A DNA stretch of 64,000 nt, taken from assembly GCA_002286715.1 (NCBI GenBank), contig NSJX01000034.1, positions 186,001 to 250,000 on the forward strand, read 5' to 3'. The notes under the pieces are model-generated. The model was given only the letters and a program-made list of their open reading frames with translations. It was not told the DNA's origin and ran no database searches. Position 1 is the first letter of the stretch. Each line of letters opens with the position of its first letter. This DNA comes from Dentipellis sp. KUC8613. Its lineage: Eukaryota > Basidiomycota > Agaricomycetes > Russulales > Hericiaceae. Positions 48,779 through 59,998 of this stretch are shown here, piece by piece. Position numbers and translations under genes: made by a program.

Positions 48779-51700
48779 TCACCGCCCCACCCGCTCCTTC
48801 GCCTTTCCCTTCCCCCGAATCACCGGCGACTCCGCGAGCCCCGGCGCGCCATACCGCACATGCCCGCGCCCCATCAGCGGCGAGTCGAGCACCTTGCGCG
48901 CAGGCAGCGCCGCCACGGGGCGCGGGCCCGTTCTGTCCACCGGCGTGTCGTCGTACACCCCGCCGCGGCCGCGGTACGGGCTGCCCGACGGCAGCGCGTG
49001 GCGCGCGGGCGGCGTGCTCATGCCCGTGCCTGCACCGCGCGGCGCGAGCCCGGGCTTGGGCGTCGCGAACGGCGCGCCGAACAGGAACCCGCGCGAGGGC
49101 GTCGACGTCGGGTCGAATGGCGACCCGCCCTCCGGCATGAAGTTGCGCTCGTACCCCGGCGTCGTCGCCTGCACGCGCACGTGGGTGGGCGGTGCGTGGG
49201 ACGGCGGGGTCGCGGGGTGGTCATGGTCGTGGTGCGCGGTGCTGCCGTCCGTCCAGGACGAGCGCGCGAGCGAGATGTTGGACGCGCGTGCGCCGCTGCC
49301 GCGCGTGGGGGTCGTTGGCATGTCCGGGAACCGGCCGCGCCATGCGTCCGAGGGCGACTCTTGCGACGCGATGGCTTGGAAGAAGAGCGGATCCGGGTGC
49401 GGGCGGTGTGGCGTCGGGCCTTCGTCCGTCGGGGCGAAAGTTGGCTCGCTCGACGGTGCGTCCTCTTCACCATCGCCATCGACGCAGCGCGGACAGTACC
49501 ACGGGTCCTCCTCGCGTCCGAGCTCCGCGACGTCGTGGATGCCGATGCATTCCAGGTGGTACCAGGTCCGACACGAGTCGCACTGCACGAGCTCGCGCCC
49601 GTCGTCGCGGCCGCGGCACACGCACACGATCTCGTCGTCCGCTGGCTCCGGGCCGGGGTCGAGGTCCATCGCGAGCTGCCGGCGGTACGCCAGCGCGCGC
49701 ACCTCGCGCTTCGAGAGCAGCGCCGCGCGCGCGTCCGCCGGGTCGCTGGGGAACGCGACGCGGCCTGCCGGGGCGTTGTGCTCGTGCAGCGGCACCGTCT
49801 TCCCGCGCCCGCCGCGGAACCACGCAGCAGGGCCTGGCGGGGGCTGCACGCCCTCCATCGGCGCCACCGCATCCTCGCCCTCGCCCTCCTCGTCGCTCTC
49901 CGCACTCTCCTCCTCCAAAAACCGCTCGATCCACCGCAGCTTCTCCTCCTCCTCCGCCTGCTCCTGCTCCTTGCGCTCCATCGTCCGCACGCACCACGGA
50001 AACTCCCTATCCGGCCAGTCCAGCACGCCCTCCCCCGCATCCGCCGCGCGCACGCGCGCCCGCTCCTCCGCCTCGCGCCGCCCCACCTCCTCGCGCGCCT
50101 TGCCCTTCCCGCGCCCCGCGCCCCGCCGCCGCCCGCCTCTCCGTCGCGGTGCCGCGGCCTCCACGAGCGCCTCCGTCTCCGCGCGGCTGACATCGACCAG
50201 CACGCGGCCCTTGCCCTCCACCTCGACCGGGCGCAGCAGCCCCGGCGCCTCCGCGCGCGGCGCACTCCGGAACGCGTCCAGCCGCCTTCGCTTCGTCGCC
50301 TCGCGCGCATCCAGCACCGCGCCCGCGCCCTGACCCCCATCTTCATCCCTCCCCTCGTCCTTGCCCACTGCCCCTATTCCCACTCCCGCTCCAACTCCCG
50401 CGACAAGCTCCCCGCCCGTCGACCCGTACCCGCCATACCCGCCCGCCATGAGCCGCTCCTCGAAGCTCTCCTCGCTCGTCTCCGCGAAGCCCCACAGCGC
50501 GATGCGCCGGCCCTTCGCGGGGCTCTCCGTCACGCCCACGCCGGCTCCCGTGGTCGAGGTGGAGGCCACGCCGGCCCCAGTGGTTGAGGTGGAGGGCGCG
50601 GGCGCAAAGGAGGGCACGCGCTTGAGGTAGTCTGGGCGCCGCAGCTCCGCTTCGGCGCGCGCGCGCGCCTGCGAGGCGCGGATGCGCGTGAGCTCGCCGC
50701 CCGCGGGGCGCGTGGTGTCTGAAGGGTCGGCGTCGGCGTTGGTGTCCGGGATCGGAGCGGATGTGGTAGATGTGGATGTGGATGGGGTGGGGTGGGCGGG
50801 AGAGGGCGACTGCGGGTGTGGAGGTGTCGCGGGCGGGGAGTGAGCGCGCGAGGCTGCGACGGGGGTCGGTGCGAATGGGGACGACAGGCGGGATTGGGTG
50901 GGCGTCTGTTGTAGTGGCTGCAGCGGCGGGCTCGGCGATTTTCGGTGCTGGGACGAGGTGGGTGATTCGGTTTTGATCGTGCTGTGCGACGAGGATGAAA
51001 ATGGTGAGTGAGTATCTCTGTGGGGAGAGGGCTGTAGGTGTAGGAGGGGGGGGAGGTGACGCACAGTGCAGGGCCCGCGGTGGGCGGCGGTGTTTTGGGT
51101 GACATGCGTCGCCTGGCGGATGGGTGTCAGTCAGAGGGAGAGAGATGGGGATGAGAATGGAGGTGCGTACCTTTTTGTGGGCGTCGTGTCTCCCGCGCCC
51201 GGCCCTGACATCCAGCGGCGCGCGGCGAGCGGGCTCGAGTCGGGCGTGATCATCTGCGCGCGGGACGTCGATGCGACGGGCTGCGGCTGTGGTTGTGAGG
51301 CGGTCAGGCGCTGTGGGAGCGGAGAGGCGGAGGCGCCGTTCATGTAGGGTTGGAAGGTGCTTGGGCTGAGGAAGGTCGGTCAGTAAGCGATGCGAGAGGG
51401 GCGAGCGGGTCGTGATTGCGGGAACAAGGTACGAGTGCATTCGGGCGCTGCTAATACTGCAAGCACAGTGGTGCAGTGTCCACGAACGCAAGGGTCCACC
51501 GTCCTTGCTCGCTCGCCACAGAATCCACGCACGGCCCAGAAGAGACTGTCGACTCACCTCTGCGGCGTTGGGAGATGCGCCGTGCGCACATCACCCGTGA
51601 ATGGCGGGCCCAACTCCATCTCTGGTCTGAGGTACGGGAGGGCACGCAGACGTCGGCGATGGGACAGTCAGCATCTCGACATCGGCGTGCGAGCGCGGGG

Positions 51701-51938
51701 GGGAGGCGGGGACTCACCGCACGTTCATGGCGCGGGGCTGCTTATCGAGCCGGTGTGCGCCTGCGTCGGGCGGGAGCGTGAGCACGTATGCGTCGGTGTC
51801 GAGGCTGGTCGCTGTGGATGCGGATGCGGATGTGCTTGCGGGTGGGAGCGCGGAGGGGTCGGCGCGCTGGAAGAAGGCCGAGTCGGGGTCTGGATCTGGG
51901 TGGGTGCGCAGCGAGGCGTCGGGCGCAGCGTTCTGCAT
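48779..51938 (-). CDS. PHD-finger protein
   Basis: Large, mostly disordered chromatin-type protein of about 950 residues. A single PHD finger near the C-terminal third (CVCRGRDDGRELVQCDSC, then WYHLECIGIH and WYCPRC) fits the Cys4-His-Cys3 pattern with the Trp of methyl-lysine readers. Upstream are Pro/Ser/Thr-rich segments and a long charged helix (MERKEQEQAEEEEKLRWIE). Downstream is a Gly/Arg/Pro tail ending KGKAKERVGR. The N-terminal exons (MQNAAPDASLRTHPDPDPDS; RPEMELGPPFTGDVRTAHLP; MNGASASPLPQRL) are connected by short introns and are less certain than the single 48779-51064 exon block. It is divergently paired with DNMT2. The GC-rich sequence generates long antisense ORFs that are not genes. 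Confidence 0.78.
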
Positions 51939-52249
51939 GTGTCTTTGGGGAACAATGTTGTGTTTGTGATATCAGGCAAGCGGAGGGCTCTAGAGTGCAG
52001 AAAGCAAAGGGCGCAGAGGAAATGGAAAGTGAAACCGAACGAAAGGGAAGGACTTGCTTATCGCAGCTTCCCCGGTCCGTGGACCGCCGGACCATGCGTG
52101 GGAACTTTGCGAGCTCTAGAATCTCGCGCGCGCTCAGCGACGCACGCAATTGCAAGCGACTGTCCAAGGCAACAAGGTCCCCGCGCGTGTCGACGTCCAT
52201 CATCACAATATTTCCTTCGCAATTTCACGACCCCGCAAAATTGCCTTAG
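51939..52249. promoter_or_regulatory. Divergent promoter PHD gene / DNMT2
   Basis: 311 bp between opposing start codons. It contains the dyad-like gcgagctctagaatctcgc (52107-52125). No TATA-like box was noticed. Confidence 0.45.
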
Positions 52250-53749
52250 ATGCATGGGGAAACGCCTCAATTCGACCACACCCGCAGCGGCGAGACGGAG
52301 CCCGCGCGCGGTGTTCGCGCGCTCGAGTTTTACAGCGGAATAGGTCGGTCCTGCTCGTGCTCGCTTTTCGCTTGGACGGGGGCATTGACGGCGCAGGCGG
52401 GCTGCATCTCGCGCTGGCGCGCAGCAGCGTGCGGGGCGAGGTCGTGCGCGCGTTCGACTGGGACCAGACGGCGTGCCAGGTCTACAGCGCGAACCACGGC
52501 GCGGGTCTGGTAGAAAAGGTGCGTCCCAGCCGAGCCTCCGCGCCCCGTCATGATTCCATTCGTGATCGCTGCAATTCATTGCACCACAATCCCCCGCTGA
52601 GCGCGCCCCGCCCGTGCAGGTCGACATCGGCACCCTGACGCCCGGCGCGCTCGCCGCGCACAACGCGGACCTCTGGCTGCTCTCGCCGTCCTGCCAGCCG
52701 TACACCGTGCTCAGCCCCGCGCCCAAGGGCGCCGCGGACCCGCGCGCGCAGTCCTTCCTCCACCTCGTGCGCACCGTCCTCCCCGGGCTCGCCGCCGCGC
52801 ACCCGCACGCGCTCCCGCGCCGCCTGCTCGTCGAGAACGTCGCGGGCTTCGAGGTGCGCGCGCCTCTTCCAGCTCCTGACTCTGTCCTGCAACGGCTGAC
52901 GCGTGGGGCAGACTTCGAGCACGCGCGAGGTGCTGCTGGACACGCTCCGCGGGCTGGGCTATGAGACGATCGAGCTGCTGCTCACGCCGCTGCAGTTCGG
53001 CGTGCCGAACTCGCGGCTGCGGTACTATCTGCTCGCGAAGCGCGCGCCGCTGGCGTTCGGCGCGGGGTTCGAGGAAGAGGAAGAAGGGAAGGTGTGGCGG
53101 TGTATTCCTGGCCGCGGTGTGCCGTGGGTGGATCCGAGGATGGGCGCGCGGACGGAGGGCGTGGAGACGCCGGTGGACTGCGTGCGTGCGTATTTGGACG
53201 CGGGCGATGGGTGCGCGGAGGGTCACGGTGGGCATGCGCATGCGGTGCCGGACAAGGTTCTGGGGAAGTGGGGTCGTTTGTTTGATATCGTCCTGCCGTC
53301 GGCGCGGCGGACGTGCTGCTTCACGCGAGGTGCGTCGCGTCTCGTGTTGGTCACGTTGGCGCTGGTGAACGAGTACATATCGCAGGATACACCCAGCTCG
53401 TTGAGCGCGCGGGGTCTATTCTGCAAGAGAACGAGGAGCTAGACGTGAGTGGCCACTCCAATCCATGCCATAACTACCCGTCCTCATTGTGAATGCGCTA
53501 CAGACGACCGCCACATTCGATGCATTCCTGCAAGCCCAGAAAACGGGCGCCCCCGACGCCCTGGCGGTCCTGCGCCCGCTGCGGCTGCGCTACTTCTCCC
53601 CGAGCGAGCTGCTCCGGCTGTTCTGCTTCGACGCGGAGGCGTTCCGTTGGCCCGGGGGCGTGTCGACGAAAAGTAAGTACCGGCTGATAGGGAACAGCGT
53701 GAATGTACGGGTCGTGAGCGCGTTAATCGAGTATTTGTATGCGCCGTGA
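52250..53749 (+). CDS. DNMT2/TRDMT1 tRNA (cytosine-5) methyltransferase
   Basis: Methylates C38 of tRNA-Asp in characterised members. Motif I is rebuilt across intron 1: FYSGIG-GLHLALARS. Motif IV is SPSCQPYTVLSP, with the catalytic Cys in SCQ rather than the usual PCQ. Motif VI is LLVENVAGFE and motif VIII FGVPNSRLRYYLL. The DNMT2-specific CFT motif occurs in RRTCCFTRGYTQLVERAGS, and motif X is KYRLIGNSVNVRVVSALIEYL. About five short introns, about 400 residues, ending YAP. The N-terminal 22 residues before motif I are variable. Catalytic residues are otherwise complete, so an active enzyme is likely. Confidence 0.9.
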
Positions 53750-54559
53750 GGGTCTGGTCTGGGTGGCTGCGAGGTGGTCGTCGTGATTGCATCCTGGGAG
53801 AATGCTGGCTTGCGACCGGTATGCAAGGGAGGGTAGGCTTTGCGGTACGCGGTCACGGTACCGCATACCAGCTGGGCACACGGTGACGTCACGCAGGATG
53901 CCCGGCCTTTCCTTTCTCAACCACACCTCCCCAAGCTAAATTCCCCTACACCAGTAACCAGCCTCCAGGTCAAAAGGTACACCTGCGCCTCCGTGTAGAC
54001 GAATTCAGCAGACCAAAAATCCAGAGAGTAGATGTCGGCGTCCTCCTTAGATTCAAAGGAGGGCCCTGCGCTCTCGCAGGGAATTGCATCGAGCAGGACG
54101 TTCACGGTATTCAATTGCAGGCCTAGGTTGTTTCCGGACATCATGGTCATGCATGTGCAAGTTCGCTCTAGATCTTATGACCCAGGAGAATCATACGACA
54201 GGATCCCAGGGCTGCTTGCTTGCCACTACCCTGATTCAGAGCTTCGGCTCCGGCACCTTCGACTCCCGTCCACCATCTATATCGCTGTCCGAGATCCCCG
54301 TGTGCCGTTCAAGCTCTCCATCGCCGCACACTCAGGGCAGCATGGAATCGACGCGTCCATCCGTATCCCCTCCGCGTGCGCCAATTTCTGTGATCATGGC
54401 GTTGAGAGACGCCTCTGCTTCCGGGACCTGGTGGGTGTCTTCTGCGGTAAGCGACGACACGATCCACACGGTCCTTTAATTGCTGTCTCAGAAACCTCAC
54501 GCACCATCTATCTCTCTAGCGACCTGAGATAACTCGGATATAGAGACAGGCGAGGCCCC
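53750..54559. other. Spacer with unassigned ORF fragments
   Basis: 810 bp. A minus-strand 77-codon frame (53917-54150) and plus-strand frames over 54032-54532 overlap each other and match nothing recognised. Some of this may be the decayed 5' part of the kinase pseudogene that follows. Confidence 0.35.
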
Positions 54560-55080
54560 ATTCAAGCTACAGGGGGCCTTAGACTCCCTTCAACTCCCTC
54601 CAGCCGCCGCGCGAAAACGCGCGCGATCCTCTGAATCCGAGTGCATCGAAGACCTACCTTCCGAGACGCAGCGGGTCGATATCGATATCGATATCACCAT
54701 AATGCCCCAGCTCAGCTCAGCGGAACTTCAAGCACACTGCGCCTGTTCACGAAGGCCGTGCACCTCCTCCCTGCGTCAGATTATCTCGAGCTTTAAGGTC
54801 GGCGGCCGACACGCCGGTCGCTCGTCGACTTCGGAGGACCGCAGACTGGCGTCCCGCGGCTGCGCGAGATTTTGCAGACGATTCGGGACGCGGTGGGAGG
54901 TGCGTTATGATGCATGGCTTGCTGGATTCGACTGACCTGGAGATGTTGTAGACCACCGGGCTCTCTTCATCTACGGGATCCTGCATCGTGACGTGAGCGT
55001 TGGGAGTATCGTGCGCTTCCGCAAGCCTAGGTGCCATCGTCTGCCTCGCCCTTCTTTTGTGCGCGTTTGTGGATGTTGAT
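54560..55080 (+). pseudogene. FunK1-type fungal protein kinase, degenerate
   Basis: Fragments match the order of the mushroom-expanded FunK1 family. First comes a basic/acidic linker (RKRARSSESECIEDLPSETQ). Next is KAVHLLPASDYLEL followed by an in-frame TAA, then REILQTIRDAVGD-HRALFIYG across a 50-nt intron, and the catalytic-loop remnant ILHRDVSVGSI. In working members this reads HRDxSxGN; here the metal-binding Asn is Ser. Nothing after it continues into the DFG-like region or C-lobe. The ATP-binding lobe is not identifiable upstream. A stop, a lost catalytic residue and truncation together argue for a dead copy. Confidence 0.55.
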
Positions 55081-55896
55081 GGAGCGTGGTGTAGCTAGGG
55101 TTGCTCGTACGAAGAGGCGGGGTTCGTGGCACTGCCGGGGGTGGTTAGGTGACGAAGACAGGCGGGCAGGCGGTGCGATGGCGTGCGGATGATGTGGGAA
55201 CGGTGTCCGAACGATGTGTGAGTCGTCGTGTGCTTCTCATTCTGATGCAGAGAGTATTGCTGAGATACGTGCGCTGCAATATTTCGCAGTGTGCATCGTG
55301 ATCGCCGTTCTTTTCCACCCGTCTGATCATCTCCATCCGAGTCGTAGAACGCGAGCCGACAATACACACTGCAATCGACGACCTCGAGTCCTTCTCGTCT
55401 GGTCTGGTCCACCGCGCACACCCTCGACCATCTCAAACAAGCTACCGGCAATGAAAGCGTGCTTCGCCGGACAGGATACCGATGCCCGGCGGGCTGTGAG
55501 TTTCTGGAGTAAGTAGTCTCGGGTATACTACTAGTATGTGCCAGTGGATCGCCGGTCGTGTACGAGTACATTATTGACGCTTTTTGATTTTCATTGGATG
55601 CAGTTGCATCCATGATGATGTTATGATAGAATCATGGAATACGTACCGGGGCCAGCGGTAGCAATCGACGACGCTCTTCCAATGAGGAGGTGGTTATGAG
55701 GAGCTCGAGACAGGCGGCGCTGCACTCAGACCGAAATACAATCATGAAAATCGCACCGTGCTCGAATTTATACCGGCACTTCTCCTGCCTCTCAGATCTC
55801 ATCGAGTGCACAGTATCATCGAAGGCAGGGCAACCAGGATAATCTGATTATAAATTATCAATGCACGGGAGCAAAACGGACAGCATAATTACAGAG
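55081..55896. other. Spacer between FunK1 remnant and tRNA
   Basis: No supportable gene. A 172-codon minus-strand frame (55095-55613) shows no domain and biased composition. Confidence 0.35.
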
Positions 55897-55971
55897 TAGC
55901 AGCACCTGGTTTCGATCCAGGGACCTCAGGGTTATGGGCCCTGCGCGCTATACCAGCTGCGCCATGCTGCT
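55897..55971 (-). tRNA. Initiator tRNA-Met (CAT)
   Basis: Read on the minus strand, 75 nt fold perfectly: acceptor AGCAGCA/TGCTGCT plus discriminator A; D stem GCGC/GCGC; anticodon stem CAGGG/CCCTG with loop CCCATAA; T stem CCTGG/CCAGG with loop ATCGAAA. C33 before CAT, three G:C pairs next to the loop, and A54/A60 in the T loop (no T54) mark it as the initiator rather than elongator species. No intron; CCA is not encoded, as usual in eukaryotes. A 68-codon ORF over it is a shadow. Confidence 0.95.
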
Positions 55972-58900
55972 TGAGTTTGTGGGTGAATTGTGAGTGTATG
56001 ATTGGATGATTTCGAAGCTGCCGTCCTCTTCATTCCGGGGCCCCTGTGACGTTTCTTCTGACTTGCAGTCTTGCACCCCGAGCGACGGGCGTGTGCCGTA
56101 CGCGTGCAGTGACTAGTGACCTGGCCCACAACATGCACTCCCGAGCTGCGCTAGATCTGCCATGGCGGTCTAGTATCACGCTAGGCTTGACGAACGAGGA
56201 AATCTCAAGACTCGGGGACTTTAGCTAGGCTCGAGCACACCGCGGTACCGTGACAAGAAATAGGGTGTGCTGCAAGATCGAATGTAAGCGGTACGTGTCC
56301 CTTTCAGTGTCTCGCAGCGCAGGATCGACTCGATGCAAGTGCAGGAGCTCTAATTCGTTCGGACGATACACTACTTATGCATGCCGGGTGCCCAGTGCCC
56401 AGTGCCAGTGCCGTGAAAGGCTTCCCCGTGCACGTCGATACGTATTACAACACAAAGACCACGGCGTACGCGCACATGACGCCGTTATACCGCCGTTCAC
56501 TGGCATCTTTGCTTGGACTAGCACCTTTGGGTTGGGCGTAGTAGTCTTGGAATGTTCGCGGGCCACCGCACCCATCATGCCTGTGCATCCCATATAACCG
56601 ACACCCCTCGCACCCCACTTCCTCACACTCGACACCTATAACAAAACAAAGCCGCTTCTCGCTTCTCGTCCCTCCACACTGCACCCCACGAGCTCTCGAT
56701 AGCTCCTATCAACCAGCCCGCCCACCCACACCACGACCACGACCACGACCACTACCGCACCCCCGCTCGTTCCTGGTTCCATGCTCCAGCGCGCACCGCC
56801 CGCATGGAGTTGTAGCCGTAAAATAATGCGGTCTGTCAGGGTGATTGGTGCTGTCCCGGGCGGGGGACGGCGTATGAGGTGCTGGTGGTGTGCGCGTGGG
56901 TTGGGTTGGGTTCGGGCCGTCAATTGACGGCGCGAAGCTCCGAGATCTTAGCCTTGGGCTGCGATTTCGGACCTCCCCTTGCTTGGTAGCTCTGCGAGAG
57001 CTGCGTATCCGTTCAAGATCGGGACAGCATCAGCCGATACGTATTCGGTGTGGCGTATGGGTGTGGACATCGACCTGCTGGAGCTTCTGCTCGCGCTGGC
57101 GCGTTAGGTCTTGTGGTTTCCGGGCCCATGGATCTGTTTTGAGCTGCTTTTTTCGGCTTGGCTGGAGTCGGCTTGAGGCCTAGCTATAGGTTGGATTGCG
57201 CTCCTTCAACTCATCATGCACCTGCCGAACTCTTCCTGCCCGGGCATGCGCATCTAGAAGACGAGAGGCATGCGCTTCTCGAAGACGAGAGACAGTGTCG
57301 GCGAACTCGCAAAGATTTCTTCGAGACTCTTGCTTGTCCCGAATAAACGCAAACGCCGAACGAACAGAATTCGAAGTCCCGTCATCCTCGCATCTAGGCT
57401 CTGAACGTTAGACCCTACGACCCTAATTATGCTTCAGCGTTTAGCGTTCGTGCTTGTGCTTCTTCTGAGTCTCTTCGCAGTCTTCGAGCGCCATCGATGC
57501 TTCACTCGCTTCCCTTGCCTTGTGTCTAACTTTGTCCTCGTACGACCACCCTGATGCTCCCGGGTGCCACCAACCACCTCGTTCATGCCCGCATTCCCCG
57601 AGAACGGACTCCCGAATCGGAGTCCACACCAATTATTGACCGTCTACGGCATCCCACTTCCTGCTTCCGGAAGCCACCTCTAACGTCAACGCGCCCCGCC
57701 CGGTCCGAAAAACTTCGAGGGAGGCTTCGATTGTGCAGAGCGCAGTGTTTATACACACGCGTACGCAACTGACAGGCGCGCATCAATCCTGACGTCGACG
57801 TCGCCGCACGCACCCCCGAAGCTGCTCGCTTTGCTGGCACGCACGCAGATCCCCCGCGCCCAATCTTCCAGAAAACGTGGCTCAAGCTCGCTGACAGTGG
57901 ACACCGTCGATCGTGGATCGCGACTGTCGGCCCCGTCCGCTTCCCCAGCGAGCAGGACGTCCGTGACGATATGCAGATGCCGCACGCCGTACGCAGCTAC
58001 ATATGTCCTTGGGCTCAGCGCCCTCCATTGATCGCGTCATGGCATCTCCCGCCGTGCCGCAGTCCGTCAGCTCGGCGGGACAGTGGACACCAGACGCCCA
58101 ACGCCCTCCAAGCTCTCCTTCCGGACATGCACTCCCAGGTCGCCTTCGTCCGTCTATATCGCGCGGTGACGGTACTACCGGTGCCAGCCACAGATCACGA
58201 CGACCCTGCATCGGCGGGGGCGCGTTGCCCGCGAGCGTTGACAGTGTGCGAGGGACCTTGGATCCCCGTACGTCCGCGGAACGCATATCTGTCTAGGTCG
58301 TGGATGCCAAAGCTTAGACTGCATGCAGCATCTGGGCTGTCTCAGCGACAGCAAGCTCTGGCACGCAACTGGTCGCATTCTAGAACGTCGTGGCGTCGTC
58401 GCACGCACGCATGCATGCATATCCTTCTCGCTCGCTGTCTGTCGTCCTCGCTCTGGATCTCGTCGACGGATCGGCGCTGGAACGCAGCGCGGGCATCGCC
58501 GACTCGGGTGGCGCACAGGCACGTCCTCGGAGGAGCCCTGCGCTGCTTCCCGTCCGCCGACATACTGCCACTGCCACGCCCACACATGCACAGACGGGTC
58601 GCTCCCAGGCTGTCTCCATCCCCTGCCCCCACTGCCGCCGGGCCATGTGCTCGACGCAGCGGTGGCGCGCACGCTTCCGAGGATGGATACAGTCGGCGTC
58701 TTGTCGCGCATCCATTCCGGGCGACCTCGGCAGTCCGAGGCAGGCCTCGCGCTTCTCAAACGCACCCGCCCCGAGCCTCTTTGAACCCAATCACCCCGCG
58801 TTCCCACCATCACAGGCCGCAGCGCGCGCGGGCTGTGGCGTCAGTGCTTGCGAGGAGCCTGCTTATGGTGCGCGTACCACCGGTGGCGGCGGCTGTGTCA

Positions 58901-59998
58901 ATGTCCTGTGGATGTGTATCTGGATGTCGAGTATCCTGATGTCTCGTTTCAGTTGCCGGCCGGCGTTCAAACGCGGACGCGGATGCGGAGCCTCTTTGCG
59001 GTGTATGACTAGGACTCTCCGGGACCTGTATTGCGGATATCAGGCGCTGCCCGGATAGCACGAGGGCTGCGAGTATCGTGCACTGCTCGAGTGCTAGACA
59101 CGTCTACGCGCTGCATCGGAGGTGCTCTATCACAGGCTACTCACAACCACGAACTAGGACTGCGCCCGACATCATCGTCATCCCGGGCTGCCATCAGGCC
59201 GATAACGAACGCGGAACCGGGATCGGAGTCGGACGGATGGAGATGCGAGAGCACCAGTACCAAGTAGCACTGTGCATGATATGATCCCGGATCGTATGGG
59301 TACGCATCTATCAGCTGCACACCACCATCTATCAACCAGCAGCACCAGCACAGTATGCGTACTCAGCCCTAAGGTCCTCTATGCAGAGTAGGCAAGTATC
59401 AGCCTGACTGCATGCAGCGGGACACGCACAGCACCAGCACCCCATGGGCCAGTGACGTTTGGCATCAAGGAGCCCCAGGGGTGCGCACTGATGCATACGC
59501 ACATGCTTCACCAGCGATAAGTAGCGCCACGAGCCCACCGCCTGCTGCCTACCGCACAACGCAACAATCAGCCTCCATGACCCGACGCACGCACGCACTT
59601 ACTGTGCCTGGCTGATGATGCGCGTCGCGGGTCGCGGATCCACCGCACACTAGTACTGCGAGATGTCGACTTGCTGCGTCGCCACGGCCCACGGCCCATT
59701 GGCGGTTGGCGATCTGATGCTACACGCGAACACGCGCAGTGCAGGGACGCAGGGGCACATGAACATCACATGCGCGAAACCGAAACTTAAAAGCATGATC
59801 TGCGATCTCGGGTTTCAATTTTTTAATGCTTGCATCTTGTACGGTTATTCAGTTGTAAGTATGTACGTTGGGGTTCTGAACCCTAGATGCAGAGGGCAGA
59901 TGCGCGTTGCGTACCTGGCCGTGCACTCTACTGTAACCTACGCGCGGACAGACACTGGGCGTTGCGTACGCACTGCCGAGTGCTCTACGTGTGTATTG
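55972..59998. other. Gene-free GC-rich region
   Basis: About 4 kb with no recognisable gene. Several long plus-strand ORFs (for example 57971-58939) have arginine/serine/alanine-rich, domain-free translations expected by chance in GC-rich DNA. An imperfect (accacg)n array is at 56731-56753, and a short direct repeat of gcttctcgaagacgagag type is at 57249-57290. Confidence 0.5.

Noticed and set aside
48710..50587. A 625-codon plus-strand ORF and other long ORFs antisense to the PHD gene
   Set aside because: Arg/Ala/His-rich translation without domains; it is the mirror of a GC-rich coding exon whose true strand is fixed by the PHD finger.
57971..59058. Overlapping 322- and 222-codon plus-strand ORFs in the gene-free region
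   Set aside because: Composition is Arg/Ser/Pro/Ala as expected for random GC-rich DNA, with no domain, signal peptide or splice continuity.
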